Source of the DNA: Methanosphaera sp. rholeuAM74
Lineage (GTDB): Archaea; Methanobacteriota; Methanobacteria; Methanobacteriales; Methanobacteriaceae
Assembly: GCA_003266075.1 (NCBI GenBank)
Contig: MUZZ01000068.1
Span: 1-18,093, forward strand
Direction of reading: 5' to 3'
Length of the DNA: 18,093 nt
Position numbers and translations under genes: made by a program. The notes below the pieces were generated by a model. It saw only the letters and a program-made list of their open reading frames with translations. It ran no database searches and was not told where the DNA came from. Below, piece after piece: positions 7,328 to 14,070 of the stretch; position 1 is the stretch's first letter, and each line of letters opens with the position of its first letter.

Positions 7328-8512
7328 ATGAAAGATAATGAATTAATATACAGAGAAGATGGAGAGGCAAAAACACGTTTAATGAACGAGGAGTTAACAC
7401 TACTTGACTTGAATGAAGTACTAAAAGACTACCCCTACATAAAAGAGTCAATGGAAAAGGAGAATTACATCATAGAAAATCCAATGTGCAGTTTCTTTGG
7501 AGAATTATTATATGACAACTACGTAGTAGGATTTGTAGCATACTACGTAGACATTGATATACAGGAAGTATATTTATACGAAATATACGTACTACCAGAA
7601 TACAGGGGAAACGGGTTCTTAGACAAAGAAATTCAGAGATTACTAAAAGATGGTGAAGTACTAAATATATATGAGCCAAATCACACATTAATTAACACGC
7701 TCATAAAGTATGGATACGCAGCAAAACTAAATGACTACCTAGTATCATCAGCCATACCATTAGAAGCACCAGCAGATAGTTACACATCAAACACTGGCGA
7801 ACACTTCCTAAATGAAGAAAGCCAGAATCTTTCAAACTTATATGATTTGAACATTTCAGCAGTACTATTTCTGCATAACATCTCATCATACAACACCAAT
7901 ATTATCCATTACACACGTGCATTGAATAGTGATATAATCAACTACGATGCACTTGAAAAAAGGAAAGAACTTGACAGCAACTACTTTGACAAAATTAAGA
8001 GGGATATGACTGAAAATTGTGATAAGTTTGCTGAAACTATCACCGAATTAAAAAGTAAACTACCGAAAACTAAGTATGATATAGAAGAAATAGTTGGAAA
8101 AGCACCACAACTATCAGAGTTTCTAGAGGGTGTAATAGAAGACAATATAATCACTCCAGAAGAAGCATATCAAATCCAGAAACAAATGACAGAGGAATAT
8201 GAAAATGGAGACGTGTTACCAGAAGAACTGTGTAAACGAGTGAACTTCCTATGTACCGAGTTACAGGATGACTTCGATGGTATAACAAATGAATTAGAGG
8301 ACGTCCCAAACATACTCCCAAAATGCAGTTATTGTGGAATGATAATAAACCCATCAGAGCCTTCATGTATGCTATGTGGATACAATACCTCAAAAAGAGA
8401 CTTAAACATATCTTTCAACGAGGAAGTAGATGATGCATCACTAATAGCTGAAATCGTGAACAACGAAAATTTAACAGAAGAAGAAAAAGCGAGAATGATA
8501 TTTAGAGAGTAA
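7328..8512 (+). CDS. GNAT-like / zinc ribbon protein, 394 residues (paralog of the N-terminal half of 3966-6197)
   Basis: GAGGA at 7317-7321 lies 6 bases before the ATG. The chain matches the first roughly 410 residues of the 743-residue protein over its full length: DYPYIKESMEKE and GELLYDNYVVGF early, VYVLPEYRGNGFL-type loop (88-98), IYEPNHTLINTLIKYGY soon after, and a zinc ribbon CxxC-x10-CxxC at Cys333, 336, 347 and 350, one residue off the paralog. The acetyl-CoA loop again lacks the last Gly/Ala (Leu98). An acidic stretch closes the protein at LTEEEKARMIFRE, where the paralog continues with LNQSEADMFREIMGG into its SAP half. So this is either a natural half-length form or the N-terminal part of a broken full-length gene. 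It sits 25 bases behind the nucleotidyltransferase, presumably in the same operon. Confidence 0.85.
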   Translation: MKDNELIYREDGEAKTRLMNEELTLLDLNEVLKDYPYIKESMEKENYIIENPMCSFFGELLYDNYVVGFVAYYVDIDIQEVYLYEIYVLPEYRGNGFLDKEIQRLLKDGEVLNIYEPNHTLINTLIKYGYAAKLNDYLVSSAIPLEAPADSYTSNTGEHFLNEESQNLSNLYDLNISAVLFLHNISSYNTNIIHYTRALNSDIINYDALEKRKELDSNYFDKIKRDMTENCDKFAETITELKSKLPKTKYDIEEIVGKAPQLSEFLEGVIEDNIITPEEAYQIQKQMTEEYENGDVLPEELCKRVNFLCTELQDDFDGITNELEDVPNILPKCSYCGMIINPSEPSCMLCGYNTSKRDLNISFNEEVDDASLIAEIVNNENLTEEEKARMIFRE

Positions 8513-8539
8513 GTGTATTAGTCTCCAACCCATAAACCC

Positions 8540-8556
8540 TTTTTTCCTAGAAAAAA
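8540..8556. terminator. Bidirectional terminator between convergent genes
   Basis: TTTTTTC (8540-8546) and GAAAAAA (8550-8556) form an inverted repeat around CTA, giving a T-run on both strands. It overlaps the stop codon of the minus-strand gene at 8547-8549 and lies 28 bases past the stop of the plus-strand gene. Confidence 0.5.
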
Positions 8557-9413
8557 TCATCCAATGTTGTTGGATTATACTGTTTGATTTCCAACAAGTA
8601 TTTATCTTGCAGAAATTTTATCTCCTTTTGATTGTAAGGCTTTTTGATACCATCCACCAGTATCTTCCAACACTCACGTACAGACACTATCATCTTACCA
8701 AATGATTGTTCAACTTCATCATACACCTCATTGAATATGTCCTGGAAATCAACTTCTTCATTATGTATTAAATCACCTATTAACCGGATATTCTCTAAAT
8801 CAATTAAAAAATAATCCCTGTAATATACCTCATCAAGAAAAACGGGGTTAAGTAGTGCTATGAAGTGTTTTAACTCGTTACGAAGCAACAGATACTCGTC
8901 ATCCAATAATTCTGACTTCACATCCAAGTTTTTAATATAGTAGAATATGTTCTTTTTTTCGATTGCATTTGTCTCATGTTCATCTAAAAAGCTTAAAACA
9001 ATATCATCATTACTCATTTTACGGTTAACCATACAATAATACTCAAACTCGTGAAACTCATAGTTTTGTAGGTATTCGAAGTAGACTGGATAGTACCATG
9101 TGGATAATAGCTGATATGCAGTGGATGTGAGGAAGTACCTGTAATCAGAAGTTATTTTGTTAACATCCAGATTCTCCGTTATCCTCTGTATCAATGTGGA
9201 CTTATTTCCTGAGATTTTAAGGTTGTTCTCCCTGAGAATCCGTTGAAGTTGGCTTACATTCAACTCATTAGAATATCTCTGCCATGATTCTGTGTCAAAT
9301 TTTGTGTCAACATATGCATCCTCTACCAGTATATTCTTTAACTCTATGTAATCATATTCCATCTCAAATCCTGCGAACATAGATGCTTTGAATAATTCTT
9401 TACCATCCTGCAT
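8547..9413 (-). CDS. SAP-domain protein (paralog of the C-terminal half of 3966-6197), possibly N-terminally truncated
   Basis: Counted from the ATG at 9413 it has 288 residues. A SAP-like motif sits at 49-81 (LNVSQLQRILRENNLKISG, then KSTLIQRI), and a helical C-terminal domain follows. Similarity to the 743-residue protein is plain: DYIELKNILVEDAYV against DCDELKEELVRQGYV before the SAP motif, and LLRNELKHFIALLNPV (176-191) against LLRNDLKLFLASINPV after it. There is no Shine-Dalgarno sequence before the ATG at 9413. The frame remains open to 9635, and the paralogous region seems to begin upstream of Met1 (REALAIYTALRY against EDSLTILIYKTL). No ATG, GTG or TTG occurs in those 74 codons. It may therefore be a 5'-truncated pseudogene, use a rare start, or be the detached second half of a gene whose first half is 7328-8512. 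Confidence 0.7.
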   Translation of the reverse strand: MQDGKELFKASMFAGFEMEYDYIELKNILVEDAYVDTKFDTESWQRYSNELNVSQLQRILRENNLKISGNKSTLIQRITENLDVNKITSDYRYFLTSTAYQLLSTWYYPVYFEYLQNYEFHEFEYYCMVNRKMSNDDIVLSFLDEHETNAIEKKNIFYYIKNLDVKSELLDDEYLLLRNELKHFIALLNPVFLDEVYYRDYFLIDLENIRLIGDLIHNEEVDFQDIFNEVYDEVEQSFGKMIVSVRECWKILVDGIKKPYNQKEIKFLQDKYLLEIKQYNPTTLDDFF

Positions 9414-9635
9414 ATATCTTAATGCAGTGTATATTGCTAAAGCTTCTCTAGTATCAAAAAATGCTATATTGTTTAACCTGTAACGTACAATATCACCATC
9501 ATTAGTTGTGATGATTTTACAATATTCTAGAAGTGAATTGTCTTTAGATAAAATAGATAATTCTAGGTTTAAATTATAAAATGGAGTTAAATTCCTAACC
9601 CTATAGGGAGTACGTCCTCTAATACTACCACCACA
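9414..9635 (-). other. Start-less in-frame upstream extension of the SAP-domain gene
   Basis: All 74 codons upstream of 9413 are sense codons until TAG at 9636-9638. The translation is protein-like (for example RVRNLTPFYNLNLELSIL, then KIITTNDGDIVRYRLNN and FFDTREALAIYTALRY) and would bring the protein to 362 residues. In DNA this AT-rich, an open stretch of that length joined to a coding frame is unlikely to be chance. A perfect 10-bp palindrome CCCTATAGGG lies at 9599-9608. Confidence 0.6.
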
Positions 9636-9638
9636 CTA

Positions 9639-9730
9639 TTTGTTTTCAAAGGATTGTGTAGTTAAGCTAAATCTATACTAATACTTTAGTAGAAGTGCTA
9701 ATTATTTGTTTCTAAAAAATTGTAGTTAAG
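9639..9730. repeat. Imperfect direct repeat upstream of the 9775 gene
   Basis: TTTGTTTTCAAAGGATTG followed by TGTAGTTAAG (9639-9666) recurs as TTTGTTTCTAAAAAATTG followed by TAGTTAAG (9705-9730), spaced by 66 bases. Overlapping this, CTATACTAATA (9673-9683) and TATTAGTATAG (9752-9762) are exact inverted copies. The arrangement brackets the promoter of the downstream gene and could be an operator, but it may also be a relic duplication. Confidence 0.45.
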
Positions 9731-9738
9731 TATAATTA
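9730..9738 (+). promoter_or_regulatory. Probable TATA box of the 9775 gene
   Basis: GTATAATTA, with a purine pair directly upstream, 45 bases before the ATG. Start expected near 9757, followed closely by AGAGGT at 9761-9766. Confidence 0.5.
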
Positions 9739-9774
9739 ATGAGAAATCTAATATTAGTATAGAGGTAAATAAAT

Positions 9775-10173
9775 ATGGAAATAGATAATATACTAGACGC
9801 ATTGTGCATGGATGGTGTAACTGATATAGTGCAGTTATGTACATGCACTTATAATGATAATACTGTTGAATTCAGACTAATAAATGATGACATTGGAGTT
9901 GTAGATGAAATAGAATATAAGAATGATGATAATGAGTGGACTATGGAGTATCCTGAAGATAATCCTAATGACAGCATAGCATTAATGGTTGAAGCCATAG
10001 AAAACGCTCCCTTCGATGTATTCCATAAAAGTGATGTGGGTGCAGTTCTAAAACTAAATCATAAAAGTATTAAAAAACAAGAAGTTCCAAATCATATGAG
10101 AAGTGACTTCTATGTTGACGAGGATGGACCGATTGTTTTCAAACTAGAAAAAAACATTATTACCCTAGACTAA
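9775..10173 (+). CDS. Small acidic protein, unknown function
   Basis: I do not recognise this 132-residue protein. AGAGGT at 9761-9766 lies 8 bases before the ATG, so the start is well supported. The chain is rich in Asp, Glu and Asn, with no signal peptide, membrane helix or cysteine motif (only three Cys, near 11, 22 and 24). Alternating hydrophobic and polar residues suggest a soluble, mainly beta fold. It is a single-gene unit, convergent with the CorA gene. Direct and inverted repeats around its promoter hint at dedicated regulation. Confidence 0.75.
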   Translation: MEIDNILDALCMDGVTDIVQLCTCTYNDNTVEFRLINDDIGVVDEIEYKNDDNEWTMEYPEDNPNDSIALMVEAIENAPFDVFHKSDVGAVLKLNHKSIKKQEVPNHMRSDFYVDEDGPIVFKLEKNIITLD

Positions 10174-10195
10174 ACCCCCAACCCAATTTAAACTA

Positions 10196-10225
10196 TTTTT
10201 TAAACTTGATCTGTTAATTAAAAAA
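10196..10225. terminator. T-tracts between convergent genes (9775 gene and CorA gene)
   Basis: T6 at 10196-10201 on the plus strand, 23 bases past the stop at 10173. A6 at 10220-10225 gives T6 on the minus strand, about 67 bases past the CorA stop. Each is a plausible archaeal U-tract stop. Confidence 0.45.
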
Positions 10226-10292
10226 GATGTAATATGAGGGTTATTAGATATTTAAGATGACATTAAGTTTGTAACTTATTCTATCCAGACAG

Positions 10293-11210
10293 TTATATCC
10301 ATTTTTTCCTTTTGAAGTACAATAGACTTGTGGTCGTTACTACTATACATAACAGGAGTATCATGGGATATGTCCACGTGTATTCAAGCTCTGGCATATA
10401 TTTGAAGTTCATACCATACCATCCCACAATGAATGTTAAAGGTGTGAATGTTGTTGTAATAATGGTTAACAGTGTCATTATATGGTTCTGCTTGATGTCC
10501 AATTGCATCTTGTACAAATCTCTTACCTGCATAGTGTAATCCCTTATAGCGGTAGATGTGTCACGTAATCGTTCTACCCTGTTAGAAAATAATCTGAAGT
10601 ACCTTAGATTTTCTTCCTTGAAAAACCTGTTTTCGTTTTCCTCAAATACTTCGGATAAGTCCAACAGTTGTTCATAATGGTTTCTTAAATCCCTGATGTC
10701 AGCCCGTATCTCGTTAAGTCGTTGTGTTGAAACATCATCTTCATCTTGAAGTATTGCATTTTCCATATCGTTTAACTCATATTCATAGCTTTCCATTAAC
10801 CTGAAGTCGTGTCGTATGATCTGGTTAAGAAATTCGTATATGAATCGTTCGAGGCTAGGCAGACGCCATTTCTTCCTGCTTCTAATTTTGCGGACAAACT
10901 TGCGTGACTGTGTTCCATCATCAATGAATACTATTCCCTTCTCGTCTAATGCAAAAGCGAATTTGAACTCATCTTCTTGAATGTTATCCCTAACTGGTAT
11001 GAAGAAAGTTCCCGTAATGGAATCATAGTTTTCCTCTGCCTTTGTTACGTGTATGTTGGTTGTTTGAGGTTCAAAATCTATTCCCATTTTGAACATGTTT
11101 TTATCTTCCATCCACTCCTTTGTGTTGAGAATGGCTATATACTGATATTCTGTACTGAATATTTCATCCCTTGATGATTCTTCAAGTTTATTATTTATTA
11201 GATAGTACAT
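10293..11210 (-). CDS. corA: CorA-family divalent cation (Mg2+/Co2+) transporter
   Basis: A 305-residue member of the CorA metal ion transporter family, which forms homopentameric channels for Mg2+ or related divalent ions. The N-terminal part (1 to about 130) is the cytoplasmic alpha/beta domain. Residues about 130-235 form the long helices that line the funnel, with many charged residues. Two C-terminal membrane helices follow: about 241-265, ending in the invariant GMN at 266-268, and about 281-299. The loop reads MPEL (272-275) in place of the usual MPEN. A KRKK tail stays inside. The length is normal for the family. GAAGGGGT at 11217-11224 (6-base spacing) fixes the start. It is divergent from the NAMPT gene. 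Mg2+ against Co2+ or Ni2+ preference cannot be read from sequence, although nickel and cobalt matter to methanogens. Confidence 0.92.
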   Translation of the reverse strand: MYYLINNKLEESSRDEIFSTEYQYIAILNTKEWMEDKNMFKMGIDFEPQTTNIHVTKAEENYDSITGTFFIPVRDNIQEDEFKFAFALDEKGIVFIDDGTQSRKFVRKIRSRKKWRLPSLERFIYEFLNQIIRHDFRLMESYEYELNDMENAILQDEDDVSTQRLNEIRADIRDLRNHYEQLLDLSEVFEENENRFFKEENLRYFRLFSNRVERLRDTSTAIRDYTMQVRDLYKMQLDIKQNHIMTLLTIITTTFTPLTFIVGWYGMNFKYMPELEYTWTYPMILLLCIVVTTTSLLYFKRKKWI

Positions 11211-11250
11211 GCAACGACCCCTTCTATATTATATATATGTTAATAAGTTG

Positions 11251-11258
11251 TATTAAAT
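11251..11258 (-). promoter_or_regulatory. Possible TATA box of the CorA gene
   Basis: ATTTAATA on the minus strand would start transcription near 11228, just ahead of the ribosome site. The nearby ATATATATAA is a poorer choice because it lies too close to the ATG. Confidence 0.35.
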
Positions 11259-11319
11259 TGAATCGTTTAATTATGTCTACAAATAGATGTGGTGGAATAT
11301 CCTGTGATGGATAGATATG

Positions 11320-11329
11320 TTTAAATATT
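11320..11329 (+). promoter_or_regulatory. Probable TATA box of the NAMPT gene
   Basis: TTTAAATATT matches archaeal box A well. The start would be near 11348, 16 bases before GGAGGT at 11364-11369. Confidence 0.55.
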
Positions 11330-11375
11330 ACTTATCACTGATATTAATATAATATAATTATATGGAGGTAATGAT

Positions 11376-12794
11376 TTGATTGAAAATAACATTTGTTTAA
11401 TGACGGATAGTTATAAGGTGACTCATCACTACTTCTATCCTGAAGACACGGAGAAGATATACTCGTACATGGAGAGCCGTACTGGTTCACAGTTCAATAA
11501 GACAATATTCTTTGGACTACAGTACATTATTAAGAAATACCTAGAATCAAGCGTGGTTACAACAGAAAAAGTCCGAGAGGCCGAAGAAGTTATAGACAAA
11601 CACATAGGTAAAGGAATATTCAATAGTGAAGACTGGTATTACATAGCAGAAAAGCTTGATGGAAAGCTACCAGTCGAGATAAAAGCCGTTAGTGAGGGTA
11701 CACCCGTTGATGTTGGAAATGTCCTCATGACCGTGGAAAATACTGATAAACGGTGCTACTGGCTTACCAACTACCTTGAATCACTACTATTGCAGACGTG
11801 GTATCCATCTACCGTTGCAACACTATCTGCTGAGATTAAAAAGCTATGTAACTTCTATTTGGACGTGACTGGTAGCAACAAGAGTGGTCTTGACTTCATG
11901 CTACACGACTTCGGATACCGTGGAGCAACTAGTAACGAATCAGCTATGCTTGGTGGATGTGCACACCTACTCAGCTTTTCTGGTACTGACACTCTCACAG
12001 CATTGACTGTAGGACCAAACTACTATAACCAGGAGGGCATCGGTGGATACTCTGTTCAGGCAACAGAACATAGCGTGATGACCTCACGTGGATGTGACGA
12101 GGAATACGAACAAGTAAAACACGTCATCAGTAATGCGAAGGATGGAATACTGTCAATTGTGATAGACAGCTACAATTACAGAAATTTCCTGACAAATGCC
12201 TGTAATAATGGTAATGACTTAAATGATGAGGTTAAGAAGTTTCTATCCAAGGATGGCAACAGGGTTGTATTCCGACCAGATAGTGGTGACGTGGTTTCAA
12301 CTACGTTGGAGTGTCTTGAAATCATTGGTGAAGGATTCGGTACAAGAACTACATCTAACGGTTACAAAGTATTTGATGCTAATATTGGATTGCTCTGGGG
12401 TGACGGACTTAACTACCAGAAGATACGTGACATACTCTTTGCTATGAAGGCTAATGGCTGGGCTGCCGAGAACATCATATTCGGTATGGGTGGTGGTCTG
12501 CATACGGCAGTTAACCGTGACACACAAAGAAACGCTTTCAAGTGTTCTGCCCAGAAACGGTGTGGACAATGGTTTGACATCTACAAAAAACCATTAGATA
12601 GTAGTAAGAAATCCAAGAAGGGTCGTTTCAAGCTAATAAAAAAAGGTGACACGTTTGAAACTGTTCCAATCACAGCTGAAGGAGAGGATTACTTGAAGTG
12701 TGTGTTCAGAAATGGTGAATTGCTTGTAGATGATGACTTGGAAAGTATTAAAAAGAGAACTCAAAGCTATACTAACTATCATCCACAAGCATAG
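11376..12794 (+). CDS. nadV: Nicotinamide phosphoribosyltransferase (NAMPT/NadV)
   Basis: Joins nicotinamide to phosphoribosyl pyrophosphate to make NMN, the first step of one-step NAD salvage. The start is TTG: GGAGGT at 11364-11369 is 6 bases upstream, while the ATG at 11371 stops after two codons. The 472 residues match NAMPT in length. HDFGYRG (177-183), GTDT with Asp205, ATEHS with His232, RPDSGD (300-305), GDGL (342-345) and the GGG loop (372-374) correspond to human Phe193, Asp219, His247, Arg311/Asp313, Gly353/Asp354 and Gly384. Asp205 is the equivalent of the residue that selects nicotinamide over nicotinate. The catalytic His is present. No NMN adenylyltransferase gene is adjacent, so the next step is encoded elsewhere. 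The gene reads as more GC-rich than its surroundings. NAMPT is mostly bacterial, viral and animal, so acquisition by transfer is possible. Confidence 0.93.
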   Translation: MIENNICLMTDSYKVTHHYFYPEDTEKIYSYMESRTGSQFNKTIFFGLQYIIKKYLESSVVTTEKVREAEEVIDKHIGKGIFNSEDWYYIAEKLDGKLPVEIKAVSEGTPVDVGNVLMTVENTDKRCYWLTNYLESLLLQTWYPSTVATLSAEIKKLCNFYLDVTGSNKSGLDFMLHDFGYRGATSNESAMLGGCAHLLSFSGTDTLTALTVGPNYYNQEGIGGYSVQATEHSVMTSRGCDEEYEQVKHVISNAKDGILSIVIDSYNYRNFLTNACNNGNDLNDEVKKFLSKDGNRVVFRPDSGDVVSTTLECLEIIGEGFGTRTTSNGYKVFDANIGLLWGDGLNYQKIRDILFAMKANGWAAENIIFGMGGGLHTAVNRDTQRNAFKCSAQKRCGQWFDIYKKPLDSSKKSKKGRFKLIKKGDTFETVPITAEGEDYLKCVFRNGELLVDDDLESIKKRTQSYTNYHPQA

Positions 12795-12822
12795 TATTAC
12801 ACTAGACCACCTGATACTCCAC

Positions 12823-12840
12823 TTATTTCTTTTTCTATAT
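12823..12840 (+). terminator. U-rich tract after the NAMPT gene
   Basis: TTATTTCTTTTTCTATAT lies about 30 bases past the stop at 12794 and overlaps the 3' end of the convergent gene. It is weak but is the only T-rich stretch here. Confidence 0.35.
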
Positions 12841-13770
12841 TATGTGAATCAATACTACTGGGACTAATAAGAGTACTGGAATTAATGATATCTTATAGTA
12901 TGTCCTGTATCCTTCTTCGCTCCTAATGTCGTTTTTAAAGTACTTGTTTATCTTATCTGGGAACACTTTTAGTGACACAGATATTATTATTGATATTATT
13001 GCAATCATGGTTAATAATGCGAGTTTAACTGGATTATTCCATACAAGATAACATATTACCAGTGGAACTGCTAATGCTATAGTGTACACATCAAATACTG
13101 AAGAGTTTAACATTACCTCAAAGAAGCCTACGCTATCTGGTAGCTTGTATTTCTTACCCATCATATGTAGTTTATACTTTTTGAGGAAGTAATCATTCAT
13201 AGGATAACGTTCAGATTTATTGAATACGTCTGCCCTTAAATAGACTGCCACACCCCACAAGCCGAAATATAGTACGACTACACCTAGAAATACAAACATT
13301 GCAATTAGTTTGACTGACTGGCCATCCAAGCTCAAGCTAAATAGGAGAGATGGATCAAGATCTCTTCTAGAAAACTGTATGAAAAAGACGATTGGCATCA
13401 TTACTAACACGTACATAAACTTTTTAGCAAACTTGACTGGAGTTAGTACTTCTTCATCTGGTTGGCTTTGCTGACTCATTATCTGGTTATCTTGACCAAA
13501 ATGGTCTTCCTGAGCCATAGATTGACTATCCCAAGCAAATTGGTTTTGTTGACCCATGTTCTGGGTATCACTAGTAAATTGATTGTCTTGGGTAAATTGA
13601 TTTTCTTGATTTACTTGTTGCTTGTTGTCTTGCTGATAATTGTTTTGATGGTATGTATCATTATAACCCCCTTTTTGGGGATTATCTATGTCAACAATTA
13701 AGCTTCCACAATTATCACAACGCACGTTACGATCTTTGTTGTTATATCCACAATTGTTACATTTAATCAT
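12835..13770 (-). CDS. Zinc-ribbon, Gln/Asn-rich, multi-pass membrane protein
   Basis: 311 residues, no named family. An N-terminal zinc ribbon has Cys4, 7, 18 and 21 (CNNCG ... CDNCGS). Residues about 40-104 are a low-complexity Gln/Asn/Asp/Met stretch with loose NQF-x-x-D-x-Q repeats. Hydrophobic segments at about 116-134, 154-179, 225-244, 249-269 and 293-311 give four or five membrane helices. The loop at 185-215 is basic. Zinc-ribbon-plus-membrane proteins of this layout are common in Methanobacteriales and usually uncharacterised. The ribbon and the Q/N stretch should be cytoplasmic. A GGTG at 13777-13780 lies 6 bases before the ATG. It is transcribed alone, convergent with NAMPT. Confidence 0.8.
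   Translation of the reverse strand: MIKCNNCGYNNKDRNVRCDNCGSLIVDIDNPQKGGYNDTYHQNNYQQDNKQQVNQENQFTQDNQFTSDTQNMGQQNQFAWDSQSMAQEDHFGQDNQIMSQQSQPDEEVLTPVKFAKKFMYVLVMMPIVFFIQFSRRDLDPSLLFSLSLDGQSVKLIAMFVFLGVVVLYFGLWGVAVYLRADVFNKSERYPMNDYFLKKYKLHMMGKKYKLPDSVGFFEVMLNSSVFDVYTIALAVPLVICYLVWNNPVKLALLTMIAIISIIISVSLKVFPDKINKYFKNDIRSEEGYRTYYKISLIPVLLLVPVVLIHII
13462..13638 (-). repeat. Low-complexity repeats encoding a Gln/Asn-rich linker
   Basis: Recurring blocks such as TTGGTTTTGTTG and TTGATTTTCTTG on the plus strand encode variants of NQFxxDxQxMxQ, about 15 residues each and imperfect. Such repeats can change in number by replication slippage. Confidence 0.6.
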
Positions 13771-13803
13771 TCGAACACCTATTATACGATATGTATAATG
13801 ATT

Positions 13804-13813
13804 GATAAATACT
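13804..13813 (-). promoter_or_regulatory. Probable TATA box of the 12835-13770 gene
   Basis: AGTATTTATC on the minus strand. The start would be near 13783, leaving a leader of about a dozen bases with GGTG. Confidence 0.4.
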
Positions 13814-14010
13814 TTCTGTCATGGTAATTATCGAGTAATAGCAGAGAACATCGTTTATGAATCCATGATTATAAAAGACTTAATTAAAACAATTATAGTG
13901 TAGATATAGAATAATACTACTTCCATAATGTTATCGGTGCTAATCACTTGCAATATTACTTTACAGCTACTCTAAAAGCATTTAATAGTTAAAATAGGAA
14001 AATCCAATAA
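13814..14010. other. Divergent intergenic spacer with nothing recognised
   Basis: AT-rich sequence between the divergent genes starting at 13770 and 14071. I see no gene, RNA or repeat. Confidence 0.4.
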
Positions 14011-14020
14011 GTATTTATAA
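14011..14020 (+). promoter_or_regulatory. Probable TATA box of the 14071 gene
   Basis: GTATTTATAA after CCAATAA. Start expected near 14040. A second candidate, TATAATATTA at 14031-14040, would give a shorter leader. Confidence 0.45.
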
Positions 14021-14070
14021 TGATGAAGGTTATAATATTATATTGGAAAATGTTCAGAAGGTAGATATTT

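Noticed and set aside
8513..9640. Active invertible DNA switch
   Set aside because: No long inverted repeats flank the segment and no recombinase gene lies in the window. Only a past inversion is proposed.
11371..11379. ATG at 11371 as the NAMPT start
   Set aside because: It is out of frame and stops after two codons. The TTG at 11376 has proper spacing.
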